DNA of 35,303 bases from Photobacterium sp. Ph5 (GTDB lineage Bacteria; Pseudomonadota; Gammaproteobacteria; Enterobacterales; Vibrionaceae), in assembly GCF_022129445.1 (NCBI RefSeq), contig NZ_JADQAQ010000046.1, positions 1 through 35,303 of the forward strand, given 5' to 3'. Positions within the stretch are counted from its first letter, which is position 1, and each line of letters starts with the position of its first letter. Below the pieces are notes generated by a model, which was not told the DNA's origin, made no database searches, and saw nothing but the letters and a program-made list of their open reading frames with translations. The position numbers and the translations under genes were made by a program. Shown here in pieces: positions 20,245-27,294 of this stretch.

Positions 20245-20661
20245 TTAACGAGGTGATAAATGCAAATAGATGAACATTTTTATATGTCGATAATGGGGCT
20301 CTGCACAGCTATCACGCCAAACGATGAGCCAGCGATAAGATAATCCCTGTACTTTAAAAATGATCAACCAACGGGTTAATGGACGAGCATAAGTCACAAC
20401 ACCTCGTTGCTGTTGATAATAAATATCACCAACAGAAGATAAGCGGAAACGCCCTTGTAATCGATAACTGTATATCGCCGAATTAAGGTATTCGTCATAT
20501 AGCTTCTCACACAAAATCAAAGCTATAGGTAGAATAAGTAATGAACTTGAGAATAAGAGGAATATAGCCACACACAAGTAAGCTACTGTTAATGTGGCTA
20601 TTTGTAATTTAGAAGGGACTAAATAAAGATCAGCGTAATTTACTGTTGTTGTGAGCAACAA
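20245..20661 (-). CDS. ygfX: YgfX/CptA-family small membrane protein
   Basis: YgfX is the membrane partner encoded after sdhE. In E. coli it was described as a toxin (CptA) affecting MreB and FtsZ, and in Serratia as a modulator of SdhE-linked phenotypes. The protein here (about 138 residues) has a hydrophobic hairpin (about 20-50) and a basic C-terminal half with LIVWRDSCAEPHYRHIK, which resembles the family's Trp-Arg-Asp motif. There is no ATG. The best start is TTG at 20661, with GGTGGA 5 bases upstream inside sdhE, giving a 32-base overlap with sdhE and implying translational coupling. Sequence conservation is weak, so the call rests partly on position. Confidence 0.75.
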   Translation of the reverse strand: MLLTTTVNYADLYLVPSKLQIATLTVAYLCVAIFLLFSSSLLILPIALILCEKLYDEYLNSAIYSYRLQGRFRLSSVGDIYYQQQRGVVTYARPLTRWLIIFKVQGLSYRWLIVWRDSCAEPHYRHIKMFIYLHLSPR

Positions 20662-20890
20662 TCATATCCACCATATTCGCATGGGCTTCATTGTCACTAC
20701 GACCATGTTTCATCACCCATGTGAAAAGGTCTGGATCATCACAGGTTAGTAATGAGATAAAATCATGCTGATGTTGCTCTGATAAATCATCAAAACGCTC
20801 TTCAAAAAACGGCATAATAATCACATCTAACTCTAGCATTCCACGTCGACATGCCCATTTTACTCGTGCTTTATCTTCCGCACTTAACAT
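20630..20890 (-). CDS. sdhE: SdhE, FAD assembly factor for succinate dehydrogenase
   Basis: SdhE (YgfY) promotes covalent attachment of FAD to SdhA and FrdA. This 86-residue protein has the invariant RGM-x-E surface motif (CRRGMLELD, residues 14-22) and the FF/DDPDLF motifs of the five-helix fold. E. coli SdhE is 88 residues. GAGG stands 6 bases before the ATG at 20890. It overlaps ygfX and diverges from ygfZ, another iron-sulfur/flavoprotein helper gene. Confidence 0.95.
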   Translation of the reverse strand: MLSAEDKARVKWACRRGMLELDVIIMPFFEERFDDLSEQHQHDFISLLTCDDPDLFTWVMKHGRSDNEAHANMVDMIVAHNNSKLR

Positions 20891-21101
20891 ATTTAACCTC
20901 GATAACTAGAACTACAAACCTATTTAATGCTGTAGATTTAAAACAAAGAGAAACAGCTATTTATAGTAGCAGTGACACCACTTGTCGACCATGCGCTGAA
21001 ACAAGCAATCGTTAAAGATGAGACATTAGAACGATAAATACTCTCGCAATGACTCTCACCAGAATTCCACAACGAGACGATGGTTAATTATTTCATTTAC
21101 T

Positions 21102-21111
21102 TGGTATACCA
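21102..21111. promoter_or_regulatory. palindrome TGGTATACCA before ygfZ
   Basis: A perfect 10-bp palindrome lies 35 bases upstream of the ygfZ start in the 256-base sdhE/ygfZ gap. It resembles operators of GntR-type regulators, but that assignment is only a guess. Confidence 0.25.
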
Positions 21112-21146
21112 TGTCGTAATAATGACAACATTCTGTGGACAGAGAT

Positions 21147-22130
21147 ATGAGTACTTGGTCAACAAATCTAACTTTTTCTCCCCTTGCTTTATCATCGCAA
21201 GAGCCTCTTCCTGCTTTAGCATTAAGTAAGCTTGATGACTGGGGGATGGTCACGTTAATTGGCGCTGACAGTAAAGCCTATTTACAAGGCCAGTTAACGT
21301 GTGATCTTGTATCACTAGAAACGGGGAAATCAACATTAGCAGCACATTGTGACGCTAAAGGTAAAATGCGTACCGTCATGCGTATTTTCCATATCGACAA
21401 TGGCTATGGTTACCTTCAACGCCAAACAGTCATGGCAACCCAAATTCCTGAGCTAAAAAAATACGCTGTTTTCTCTAAAACCGACATTAATCAATCAACT
21501 GATGTGATATTAGGTCTTAGTGGTGAACAAGCTCAAAACGCGGTTGATAACTACTTTACAGGCATTGATGATGTCCGTCATAACGACACAGCAACCGCAG
21601 TAAAAGTAGATAACTTACGTTGGTTTATTATCACGCCAATTGAGCATGCTGAAACGGTTGCTCAACACTTTGCAGCTAACGCGACGCTAACCGACACTGC
21701 GTTGTGGAACTTATACGATATTAAAGCTGCACTCCCCCGTGTTGAAGCAGCAACTGAACTTGAGTTTATTCCACAAGCAATGAACCTTCAGGCAGTTAAC
21801 GGTATTAGCTTTAAAAAAGGATGCTACACAGGCCAAGAAACGGTTGCCCGTGCAAAATACCGTGGTATTAACAAACGCACGATGTACATCGTGAGCGGTG
21901 AATCTACACAGTGCCCACAAGCAGGTGATGCACTTGAACGTAGCGTCGGTGAAAACTGGCGTAAAGGTGGCACGGTTATCACTGGCTACCAATTTAATGA
22001 TCAACAAGCGTTAGCCTTAGTCGTATTACCAAACGATCTCGATGACGACGCACAATTTCGATTTGCATCACAACCTGATGCCATCTGGGAAAAACATTCA
22101 TTACCTTACGCTTTAGATGATGACGCATAA
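21147..22130 (+). CDS. ygfZ: YgfZ, folate-binding Fe-S cluster/tRNA modification factor
   Basis: YgfZ binds tetrahydrofolate and supports iron-sulfur enzymes such as MiaB. The 328-residue protein has the GcvT-like fold and the signature KKGCYTGQETVARAKYRG, with the functional Cys at 226 (Cys228 in E. coli). The ATG at 21147 is preferred; an in-frame GTG at 21135 would add four residues. LIGADSKAYLQGQLTCD near the N-terminus is also family-typical. Its end overlaps the next gene by 14 bases, so the two form an operon. Confidence 0.95.
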   Translation: MSTWSTNLTFSPLALSSQEPLPALALSKLDDWGMVTLIGADSKAYLQGQLTCDLVSLETGKSTLAAHCDAKGKMRTVMRIFHIDNGYGYLQRQTVMATQIPELKKYAVFSKTDINQSTDVILGLSGEQAQNAVDNYFTGIDDVRHNDTATAVKVDNLRWFIITPIEHAETVAQHFAANATLTDTALWNLYDIKAALPRVEAATELEFIPQAMNLQAVNGISFKKGCYTGQETVARAKYRGINKRTMYIVSGESTQCPQAGDALERSVGENWRKGGTVITGYQFNDQQALALVVLPNDLDDDAQFRFASQPDAIWEKHSLPYALDDDA

Positions 22131-22599
22131 TTATATCGATACAACTGTTACCCGTTTTCTTGAAGATGAAGGGGTTGATTTTCGTCTTCTTCATCATAGC
22201 AAGCCAGCAAAAACCATTGAGGAAGCAGCTCAAGAGCGCGGTGTTGACCCAAAACAACTGGTCAAATCGATTTTGCTCAAAGATATGGCAGGATTTCATG
22301 TTTTAGCCTGTGTACCAGGACCGAATGCAGTTGATCCTAAGAAAGTCCGTGCGCTATTTGGTTGTCGTCGGATGACCTGTGCAGATGCTTCTGATGTTGA
22401 AAAAATCACAGGTTTAGTCATTGGGACTGTTGCACCATTAGGCTTAAAACGCCCATTACCCATTATTTTCGATCATCAAATAGAGCAGCATACTAAAGTG
22501 AACATTAGTAGTGGTGATCGTATGGCTGGGCTTGAGTTAGCTACCGATGATTTAGTGATTTTATGCGATCCTATGTTTGGTAATATTAGCCGAGACTGA
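22117..22599 (+). CDS. YbaK/EbsC-family aminoacyl-tRNA deacylase
   Basis: Members of this family hydrolyse mischarged aminoacyl-tRNA, for example Cys-tRNA(Pro) or Ala-tRNA(Pro). The 160-residue single-domain protein shows QLVKSILLKD (substrate-binding Lys region), PGPNAVDPKKV and the VIGTVAPLGLKRPLPIIFD segment followed by NISSGDRMAGLEL, all typical of the fold. It is not close enough to E. coli YbaK to carry that name with certainty. Its start (ATG ATG) lies inside the ygfZ end with no clear Shine-Dalgarno, so it probably depends on coupling to ygfZ. The specificity cannot be read from sequence. Confidence 0.85.
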   Translation: MMTHNYIDTTVTRFLEDEGVDFRLLHHSKPAKTIEEAAQERGVDPKQLVKSILLKDMAGFHVLACVPGPNAVDPKKVRALFGCRRMTCADASDVEKITGLVIGTVAPLGLKRPLPIIFDHQIEQHTKVNISSGDRMAGLELATDDLVILCDPMFGNISRD

Positions 22600-22604
22600 T
22601 CAAT

Positions 22605-22637
22605 TAAAAAGTAAAGCCCCTAAAATAAGGGGCTTTA
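22605..22637. terminator. bidirectional terminator between the deacylase and patatin genes
   Basis: AAAGCCCCT (22613-22621) pairs with AGGGGCTTT (22628-22636) around a 6-base loop. The T run is stronger on the minus strand (CTTTTT), and the plus side ends TTTAATT. Confidence 0.75.
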
Positions 22638-22648
22638 ATTCAAACAAG

Positions 22649-23782
22649 TTAACTGGCTTTACTTATCTCATCACCTTCTAACCAGCCACCGTGTTCTTGC
22701 CGTGGGTGATAATGCGTTGGTAATTTTTTACTTCTTTGCGTCCATGGCGATTCTTTAATGGCTTTCGTCATGTCTTCATAGCCAGCCTCACGGCGTAAAC
22801 GAATAGAGCGACGTGAGAATTCTGCATCACTTAATGGAATATGCCCTTTCAGTGGATCAAAGGTAATATGCACGATATCAATATGTCTACCTACTTTTAG
22901 TGACACCACATCAGGCACTTGTTCACTATCAACAATATCTTTTGCATGATATAAAATATGATCAAGATTACGCTTTGCTACGAGAGCTTCAATATGCTCA
23001 CAAGAGCGACTTGCGTACTGGATCTCTTTTTCACGCCACAGCACTTCACTCATGGTTTGTGGTAACTCACCTTTCGCATTCCATAAATCAACCATAAAGA
23101 CGAGTAAATCTTCATCTTTTTCAGCTAAATCTAAAATGCCATTGATCGGTGAATTTGAAACGCACCCGCCATCCCAATAATGGTCATCACCAATTTGAGT
23201 GGCAGGAAAACCCGGTGGTAAAGATCCACTAGCAACAGCATGAGCTGGTTGTAATGGCTGTGTATGACTATCAAAAAACACCAACTCCCCCTTGGTGACA
23301 CTTGTTGCACCAACAGTTAAACGGGCTTTCTGTTGATTAATAATAGAGAAATCAGACAGGTCATCGATAGTTGAAAATAACGGGCTAGTATCATAAAAGC
23401 TGGTTGCTGATTCACCAGGTAATGACAACCATGGATTAATAATACGCGGTACAAAAAAGCCAGGTTGACCCATTGTTAATGCTTGAGATGCACTAAAGGT
23501 ATTAAACATCGGTGCCATTGCTGGTAATAAATCAACATCAGTCTCAGGTCTTGATATACGATCCCAAAAGTCAGTCAATTTATTTAAACGATCTTCCGGC
23601 TTATTTCCCGCCAAAATGGCACTATTCAACGCGCCAATGGAAATGCCAGCAAACCAGTCTGGCGTATACCCCGCTTCTTCCAATGCTTGATACGCGCCAA
23701 TATGATAAGCACCTAATGCACCACCACCTTGTAGAACAAGGCAAACCTTGGATTTTTTCATAGTACGTGTTCTAGCCATCAT
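22649..23782 (-). CDS. patatin-like phospholipase
   Basis: Patatin-family enzymes are Ser-Asp dyad lipid acyl hydrolases. This 377-residue protein has the oxyanion loop QGGGALGAYHIGAY (18-31), the nucleophile elbow GISIGA with Ser48, and the DGG motif with Asp204 in YWDGGCVSNSP. No signal peptide or membrane helix is visible, so it is probably cytoplasmic or delivered by another route. Two ATGs lie next to each other (23782 and 23779) after AAGGGA; the second has better spacing. It diverges from a LysR regulator gene, an arrangement that suggests local control. The lipid substrate is unknown. Confidence 0.93.
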   Translation of the reverse strand: MMARTRTMKKSKVCLVLQGGGALGAYHIGAYQALEEAGYTPDWFAGISIGALNSAILAGNKPEDRLNKLTDFWDRISRPETDVDLLPAMAPMFNTFSASQALTMGQPGFFVPRIINPWLSLPGESATSFYDTSPLFSTIDDLSDFSIINQQKARLTVGATSVTKGELVFFDSHTQPLQPAHAVASGSLPPGFPATQIGDDHYWDGGCVSNSPINGILDLAEKDEDLLVFMVDLWNAKGELPQTMSEVLWREKEIQYASRSCEHIEALVAKRNLDHILYHAKDIVDSEQVPDVVSLKVGRHIDIVHITFDPLKGHIPLSDAEFSRRSIRLRREAGYEDMTKAIKESPWTQRSKKLPTHYHPRQEHGGWLEGDEISKAS

Positions 23783-23898
23783 AATCCCTTTTTTCTGATA
23801 GGTCTGAATATCACTCTACAGATTAAAAAAGCATCGGCTTGATAAAAAAACAGATAATCGATATAAAACAAAGCGAACTCACAAGCTGTTTTTTATCA

Positions 23899-23932
23899 AT
23901 TGCAATCGATTTCATATTTTATTGTTGCAATC
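23899..23932. promoter_or_regulatory. repeated TTGCAAT boxes between patatin and LysR genes
   Basis: The self-complementary ATTGCAAT (23899-23906) and a second TTGCAAT (23925-23931) lie 25 bases apart in the 225-base divergent region. Such spaced repeats are plausible LysR binding sites, but the match is short and the region is AT-rich. Confidence 0.3.
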
Positions 23933-24007
23933 AGCACTCTTTACAATTGTTATTTTGTTGTAACGATGACGCTCATTAATGCTATTTCTTACTAGGTATT
24001 CCACACT

Positions 24008-24964
24008 ATGTCTGTCTCTTCTTCACATAAAAAAGATATCAACTGGCGTGGGATTGATCTCAACCTGCTGATCTCCTTTTCCGCTCTAATGGAAACACAA
24101 AGTGTTACGAAAGCCGCCAACAAACTCGCGATAGGACAATCGGCCATGAGTCATAATTTGTCTCGTTTAAGGAAACTCCTTGCCGATCCTTTGTTTGAAC
24201 GTCAAGGGCACCATATGATCCCAACGCAAAAAGCATTAGAGCTATCTGTTACTGTTGAAAAAATTCTAAATTTGATCACTGGAGAGTTATTACAGCCAAG
24301 TACATTTGATCCAGCGTTATTTACTGGCACTTTTAAAATCGGCTTAACCGACTACGCAGAACTACTCTTTGCTCCTGCCATTTTTGATGCCATTCATACT
24401 TGCTCACCACATAGCCATCTCAGCTTCTTTAATGTCGATCGTCATAACTATCAAACCGTTTTCAATGAACAACAATTAGACTTAGTGATTGGCTCAATGA
24501 CGAATATGGGCAAAGATATTAGCAGTCAATATTTATATACCGAAGATCACGTTTGTTTATTCGATAGTAAAGCAACAGGACTAAATGCTCCTATCACCAT
24601 AGAGCAATATAGTGCGCATCCGCATGCCTTAGTTTCACCTGATGGGCAACTCATTACCCAAGTTGATGACCAATTAAAAAATCAGGCACTACAACGTCAA
24701 GTCGCGGTAGGTTCGCGTCACTTTTTGACCATTCGTCATTTACTTAAAGGAAGGAATTTACTGTGTGTGGTTTCTCGATTAATGGCACAATTAGATCTGT
24801 TTCATGATGATTTGACCCAATGTCCAACGCCTGTCGATATTGCTGATTTTGATATTCGATTATTATGGTTACATCGAAATGGTACTCACCCTCGGAATGA
24901 GTGGCTTCGTCAACGGGTTGCCAGTACGGTTATCAAACAAGTTCAACAACTCCAGAAACAATAA
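24008..24964 (+). CDS. LysR-family transcriptional regulator
   Basis: This 318-residue regulator has an N-terminal winged helix-turn-helix (about 16-75; TKAANKLAIGQSAMSHNLSR is the HTH) and a substrate-binding domain from about 105 (FKIGLTDYAELLFAPAIFD). The ligand domain resembles the NodD/LeuO/PcaQ-like group, with a full-length periplasmic-binding-type fold. It diverges from the patatin-like gene and is the obvious candidate to control it and itself. Target genes and effector cannot be told from sequence. A hairpin terminator follows. Confidence 0.93.
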   Translation: MSVSSSHKKDINWRGIDLNLLISFSALMETQSVTKAANKLAIGQSAMSHNLSRLRKLLADPLFERQGHHMIPTQKALELSVTVEKILNLITGELLQPSTFDPALFTGTFKIGLTDYAELLFAPAIFDAIHTCSPHSHLSFFNVDRHNYQTVFNEQQLDLVIGSMTNMGKDISSQYLYTEDHVCLFDSKATGLNAPITIEQYSAHPHALVSPDGQLITQVDDQLKNQALQRQVAVGSRHFLTIRHLLKGRNLLCVVSRLMAQLDLFHDDLTQCPTPVDIADFDIRLLWLHRNGTHPRNEWLRQRVASTVIKQVQQLQKQ

Positions 24965-24972
24965 CAGATAAT

Positions 24973-25004
24973 AAAAAAGCAGAGTATGAATGCTCTGCTT
25001 TCTA
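24973..25004. terminator. bidirectional terminator between LysR gene and the nqrM-like gene
   Basis: AAAGCAGAG (24976-24984) pairs with CTCTGCTTT (24993-25001) around an 8-base loop. A runs before and TTT after make it usable from either side. Confidence 0.75.
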
Positions 25005-25007
25005 CGA

Positions 25008-25208
25008 CTACTGACCCGATTGAGGTTCTTGAATTTGGTATAACTTGTGTTCGTCACAAGGTTCATCGCAGTTACATTCTTTATCAACACCCACGTTGGC
25101 TAAACCACCACAACTGCCTTTGATCGTCCGTTGTTTTAAAAACCAACCTATCGCCATCGCTAGAATAACAATTAGAAAAATACCTAGTGTTAACAAAAAT
25201 GTGGTCAT
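25008..25208 (-). CDS. NqrM-like Cys-rich single-span membrane protein
   Basis: This 66-residue protein matches the DUF539/NqrM family. It has one membrane helix (about 4-23), then SCGGLANVGVDKECNCDEPC with Cys at 33, 45, 47 and 51. NqrM is needed for maturation of Na+-translocating NADH:quinone reductase and is thought to deliver iron to the site between NqrD and NqrE. Canonical nqrM sits next to nqrF/apbE, while this copy lies beside a NifX-like gene. It may therefore be a paralogue with another client, or the only copy, relocated. Its ATG overlaps the preceding stop (ATGA), so the pair is coupled. The C-terminus is short compared with typical NqrM. Confidence 0.82.
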   Translation of the reverse strand: MTTFLLTLGIFLIVILAMAIGWFLKQRTIKGSCGGLANVGVDKECNCDEPCDEHKLYQIQEPQSGQ

Positions 25209-25675
25209 AACTTAAAACCGCCAATTTTTGTTAAACCACTAACTGCTGATAATGATAACATTCCAACTTTAGCAGCAGGGGCTTTCTTTTTACTGCCGCA
25301 ACCACAGCCGCATGCGCCTTTTTCACGTTTACAATCACGACCTTGCTCTGCCGATGTTAACGCTTCTTTTACTACGCTACCTGATAACACATCAGCCAAT
25401 GTTGTGCGTGGTGCAACTCGACTAACATTAAAGCCTGCCTTTAATAATCGAGCCAATGATCGCTGACCAATATTTCCTAAGACAATTTCAGACACGCCAC
25501 ATTCAACTAGTTGACGCTGGATTACTTTCTTATGCTTACAACCAAGTTCGCGACTACCTGTATTTTCAATTCTAGCGACTTGCTGTCCTTGTTGATCATA
25601 AATAACAAAAACAGCCGCTTTACCAAAGTGTCCTGCAACCTGATCACGTGGCGTTAATGCAATTGCCATCGACAT
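25205..25675 (-). CDS. NifX/NifB-type (dinitrogenase Fe-Mo cofactor) domain protein
   Basis: The first ~110 residues form the NifX/NafY/NifB-C-like domain (Pfam PF02579 family), a RNase H-like fold that in some members carries iron-molybdenum or iron-sulfur clusters. It shows AGHFGKAAVFVIYD, a Cys at 46, and GVSEIVLGNIGQRSLARLLKAG. A Lys/Cys-rich tail (CGCGCGSKKK; C115, C122, C124, C126) could hold metal. No nitrogenase genes are near, so a role in nitrogen fixation is unlikely. GAGG lies 7 bases before the ATG at 25675. It is followed directly by the NqrM-like gene and preceded by the UPF0251 gene. The client is unknown. Confidence 0.85.
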   Translation of the reverse strand: MSMAIALTPRDQVAGHFGKAAVFVIYDQQGQQVARIENTGSRELGCKHKKVIQRQLVECGVSEIVLGNIGQRSLARLLKAGFNVSRVAPRTTLADVLSGSVVKEALTSAEQGRDCKREKGACGCGCGSKKKAPAAKVGMLSLSAVSGLTKIGGFKL

Positions 25676-25753
25676 AATTTTTCCTCACTCACTTAAACGA
25701 GTAATCACAACGAATATGATCACTTTTTTATCACTTATCAAACATGAAAGTAT

Positions 25754-26044
25754 TCATGGGGTTGGGATATAACCGTCAAGTTCTAATGCCAACCCTTGAA
25801 CTAACGCTTGCGCCACTTTTTTTCGTCCCGATGCCACAATATTGCCTAATGTTTGACGTGAGACACCAAGTTGTTTCGCCGCTTCTACTTGTTGTAAGCC
25901 TTGCATATCAACTAACCGAAGTGCTTCTAATTCATCGCTATCTAAACGTAATGACGCTAATTTTTTCATCGGTACGCCATTTGGTTTAAAGCAACTGTAC
26001 GCTGGACGGCACCCTATTTGACGTTCAATCTTAGGCCTAGCCAT
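25754..26044 (-). CDS. UPF0251 (DUF134) predicted DNA-binding protein
   Basis: This 96-residue protein is of the UPF0251 family. The N-terminal block GCRPAYSCFKPNGVP carries C12 and C18, and a sigma-region-4-like helix-turn-helix follows (about 52-80: EAAKQLGVSRQTLGNI). The DELEALRLVDMQGLQQVEA segment is diagnostic. Members are often encoded beside NifX-like proteins, so a local regulator is a fair inference. The two Cys could sense metal or redox state, which is a guess. GGTGAAGT precedes the ATG. A 78-base gap separates it from the NifX-like gene, with no terminator visible. Confidence 0.88.
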   Translation of the reverse strand: MARPKIERQIGCRPAYSCFKPNGVPMKKLASLRLDSDELEALRLVDMQGLQQVEAAKQLGVSRQTLGNIVASGRKKVAQALVQGLALELDGYIPTP

Positions 26045-26077
26045 ACTTCACCTTACCTATCCAATCATGATGAATTA

Positions 26078-26091
26078 TTGGCTTATGCCAA
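26078..26091. repeat. inverted repeat TTGGC-N4-GCCAA upstream of the UPF0251 gene
   Basis: TTGGC and GCCAA flank TTAT, 34 bases before the UPF0251 start codon. Its location fits an operator for the cluster's own regulator. No other evidence supports binding. Confidence 0.35.
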
Positions 26092-26230
26092 AAACTTTAC
26101 TTTGATCTAGATGCAGAATAAGACACATTTTTTTATTATAAAATGAATAGGTAATTTATAAATTATCAAAATAAAATCCCAATATACCTACTATTAAAAG
26201 TTAAGAACTTCGAAGTATCATGCGGAGATA

Positions 26231-26281
26231 ATGTCGCGAATAGAAGATAACAGACGTGAAGGTGGCGCGAACTACCTTTAA
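26231..26281 (+). CDS. possible 16-codon leader peptide
   Basis: ATG at 26231 follows a good ribosome-binding sequence (GCGGAGATA, GGAG 4 bases from the ATG) and encodes MSRIEDNRREGGANYL before TAA. Base composition here is clearly less AT-rich than the flanks. Its last codons form a 7-bp stem (26259-26265 with 26272-26278) with loop CGCGAA. It could be a leader peptide, a small regulatory RNA element or a decayed gene remnant. I do not recognise the peptide. Confidence 0.3.
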   Translation: MSRIEDNRREGGANYL

Positions 26282-26408
26282 AAGTAGAGTTTGTTTATTT
26301 TATTCGATAATACATAAAACCTTAAAAACAGAATAATTATCTGATATTTTATTTTATTGTTAATTAATAAGTTAGATAGTTACATATCGGAAACAGCATA
26401 TGCTAAAT

Positions 26409-26443
26409 ATGTCACAGAAGTGTCATACACAAACTGCTATACT
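26409..26443 (+). promoter_or_regulatory. Pho box and -10 of ytfK
   Basis: ATGTCAC (26409-26415) and GTGTCAT (26420-26426) are two direct 7-mers separated by 4 bases, matching the PhoB box CTGTCAT-N4-CTGTCAT. A -10 box TATACT (26438-26443) lies 11 bases after, the usual position for a PhoB-activated promoter that lacks a -35 box. Confidence 0.7.
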
Positions 26444-26484
26444 TAGCGCCGTCAATAACCAGGAAGGTTGGAGTTAGCAGTATT

Positions 26485-26694
26485 ATGCGGATGTTCAAAC
26501 GCTACTTACCAAAATTAATCGCCAAACATATCAGTCGCTTATTTAGTGGTCGCCTCTACATTGACGGACGCGGTGGATACCATTTTGAAAATGGGTTACT
26601 GCTAGTCCCGATAAAAGCTGAGAAACGTCATTACGATACCGTAAATGAGGTGAACTTCGAGGTAAGACGCTTACGTGAAACCTACGAAGCGTAA
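26485..26694 (+). CDS. ytfK: YtfK (DUF1107), stringent response modulator
   Basis: This 69-residue protein aligns along its whole length with E. coli YtfK (68 residues); the shared features are the N-terminal MxxFxRY start, FSGRLYI against FRGRLYI, and an EVNxxVxRL stretch near the end. In E. coli YtfK binds SpoT and favours (p)ppGpp accumulation under phosphate and fatty acid limitation. An alternative start is the Met at residue 3; GGAG lies about 11 bases before the first ATG. It stands alone between the UPF0251 gene and gcvH, behind a Pho box and ahead of a terminator. A SpoT-related role here is inferred from the family. Confidence 0.9.
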   Translation: MRMFKRYLPKLIAKHISRLFSGRLYIDGRGGYHFENGLLLVPIKAEKRHYDTVNEVNFEVRRLRETYEA

Positions 26695-26703
26695 TCGCTA
26701 ACT

Positions 26704-26733
26704 ATAAAGCCCATATCATAATGGGCTTTTTTG
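26704..26733. terminator. ytfK terminator, shared with gcvH
   Basis: AAAGCCCAT (26706-26714) pairs with ATGGGCTTT (26721-26729) around ATCATA, and TTTTTT follows on the plus strand. The minus-strand side has a weaker T-rich tail. Confidence 0.85.
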
Positions 26734-26736
26734 ATC

Positions 26737-27129
26737 TTATTCATCCTCTACAATAATGGTGGCGTAATCTTCCGCCATCAATAAATCATTCAGTTCGTTA
26801 TCATCATTCACCCTAATCTGAAATAACCAACCGTCACCATAGGGATCACTATTGACGAGCTCTGGCGCCGAATCTAATTCATCGTTAATTGCAATCACGA
26901 CACCAGACAAGGGTGCATAAATATCTGAGGCCGCTTTTACAGATTCAGCCATCGCACACTCTTCCCCCACATCAGTGGACGATTCAATGTCAGGTAATTC
27001 AACATAAACCATATCACCAAGCAATGACTGAGCATGATCTGTAATACCAATAGTATAAATCCCATCACCTTCAGAACGAATCCATTCATGGCTATGGGTA
27101 TATTGTAATTCGAGAGGAACGTAACTCAT
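26737..27129 (-). CDS. gcvH: GcvH, glycine cleavage system H protein
   Basis: GcvH is the lipoylated carrier that shuttles the methylamine intermediate between GcvP, GcvT and GcvL. The ATG at 27129 gives 130 residues with AAGGA 7 bases upstream; a GTG two codons earlier is too close to that site. The lipoyl-accepting Lys65 sits in AESVKAASD, and the flanking IYAPLSGVV block is standard. gcvP and gcvT are not in the window, so this is an orphan gcvH. The partners may be encoded elsewhere, or this copy may serve lipoate metabolism. No glycine riboswitch is apparent in its 186-base upstream gap. Confidence 0.93.
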   Translation of the reverse strand: MSYVPLELQYTHSHEWIRSEGDGIYTIGITDHAQSLLGDMVYVELPDIESSTDVGEECAMAESVKAASDIYAPLSGVVIAINDELDSAPELVNSDPYGDGWLFQIRVNDDNELNDLLMAEDYATIIVEDE

Positions 27130-27260
27130 TTTCACATCCTTATAAGAGCAGCGATAGCCTTTAAAGCGCTACTGTCACCATGTCAGATCTATATAAATTA
27201 ACGCACATTATTTATGCCTGATATTTACTTTAGGTGAAAAAATCCATTTTGTTAGTCACG

Positions 27261-27294
27261 AAAAACAAAAAAAGTCACCATCAGGTGACTTTTT
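27261..27294 (-). terminator. ubiI terminator
   Basis: AAAAAGTCACC (27269-27279) pairs with GGTGACTTTTT (27284-27294) around a 4-base loop, with a long T run on the minus strand. It ends the ygfB-ubiH-ubiI unit before gcvH. Confidence 0.88.

Larger units (their letters stand above)
26045..26484. other. divergent region between UPF0251 gene and ytfK (440 bases)
   Basis: Very AT-rich overall. It holds an inverted repeat (26078-26091), an FNR-like half-palindrome TTGATCTAGATGCA (26102-26115), a short GC-richer stretch with a ribosome-binding site, a 16-codon ORF and a hairpin (26221-26281), and the ytfK Pho box/promoter (26409-26443). No longer ORF is visible. Confidence 0.6.

Noticed and set aside
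25205..25675. Evidence for nitrogen fixation from the NifX-like domain
   Set aside because: No nif structural or assembly genes are nearby, and the domain is widespread in non-fixing bacteria.
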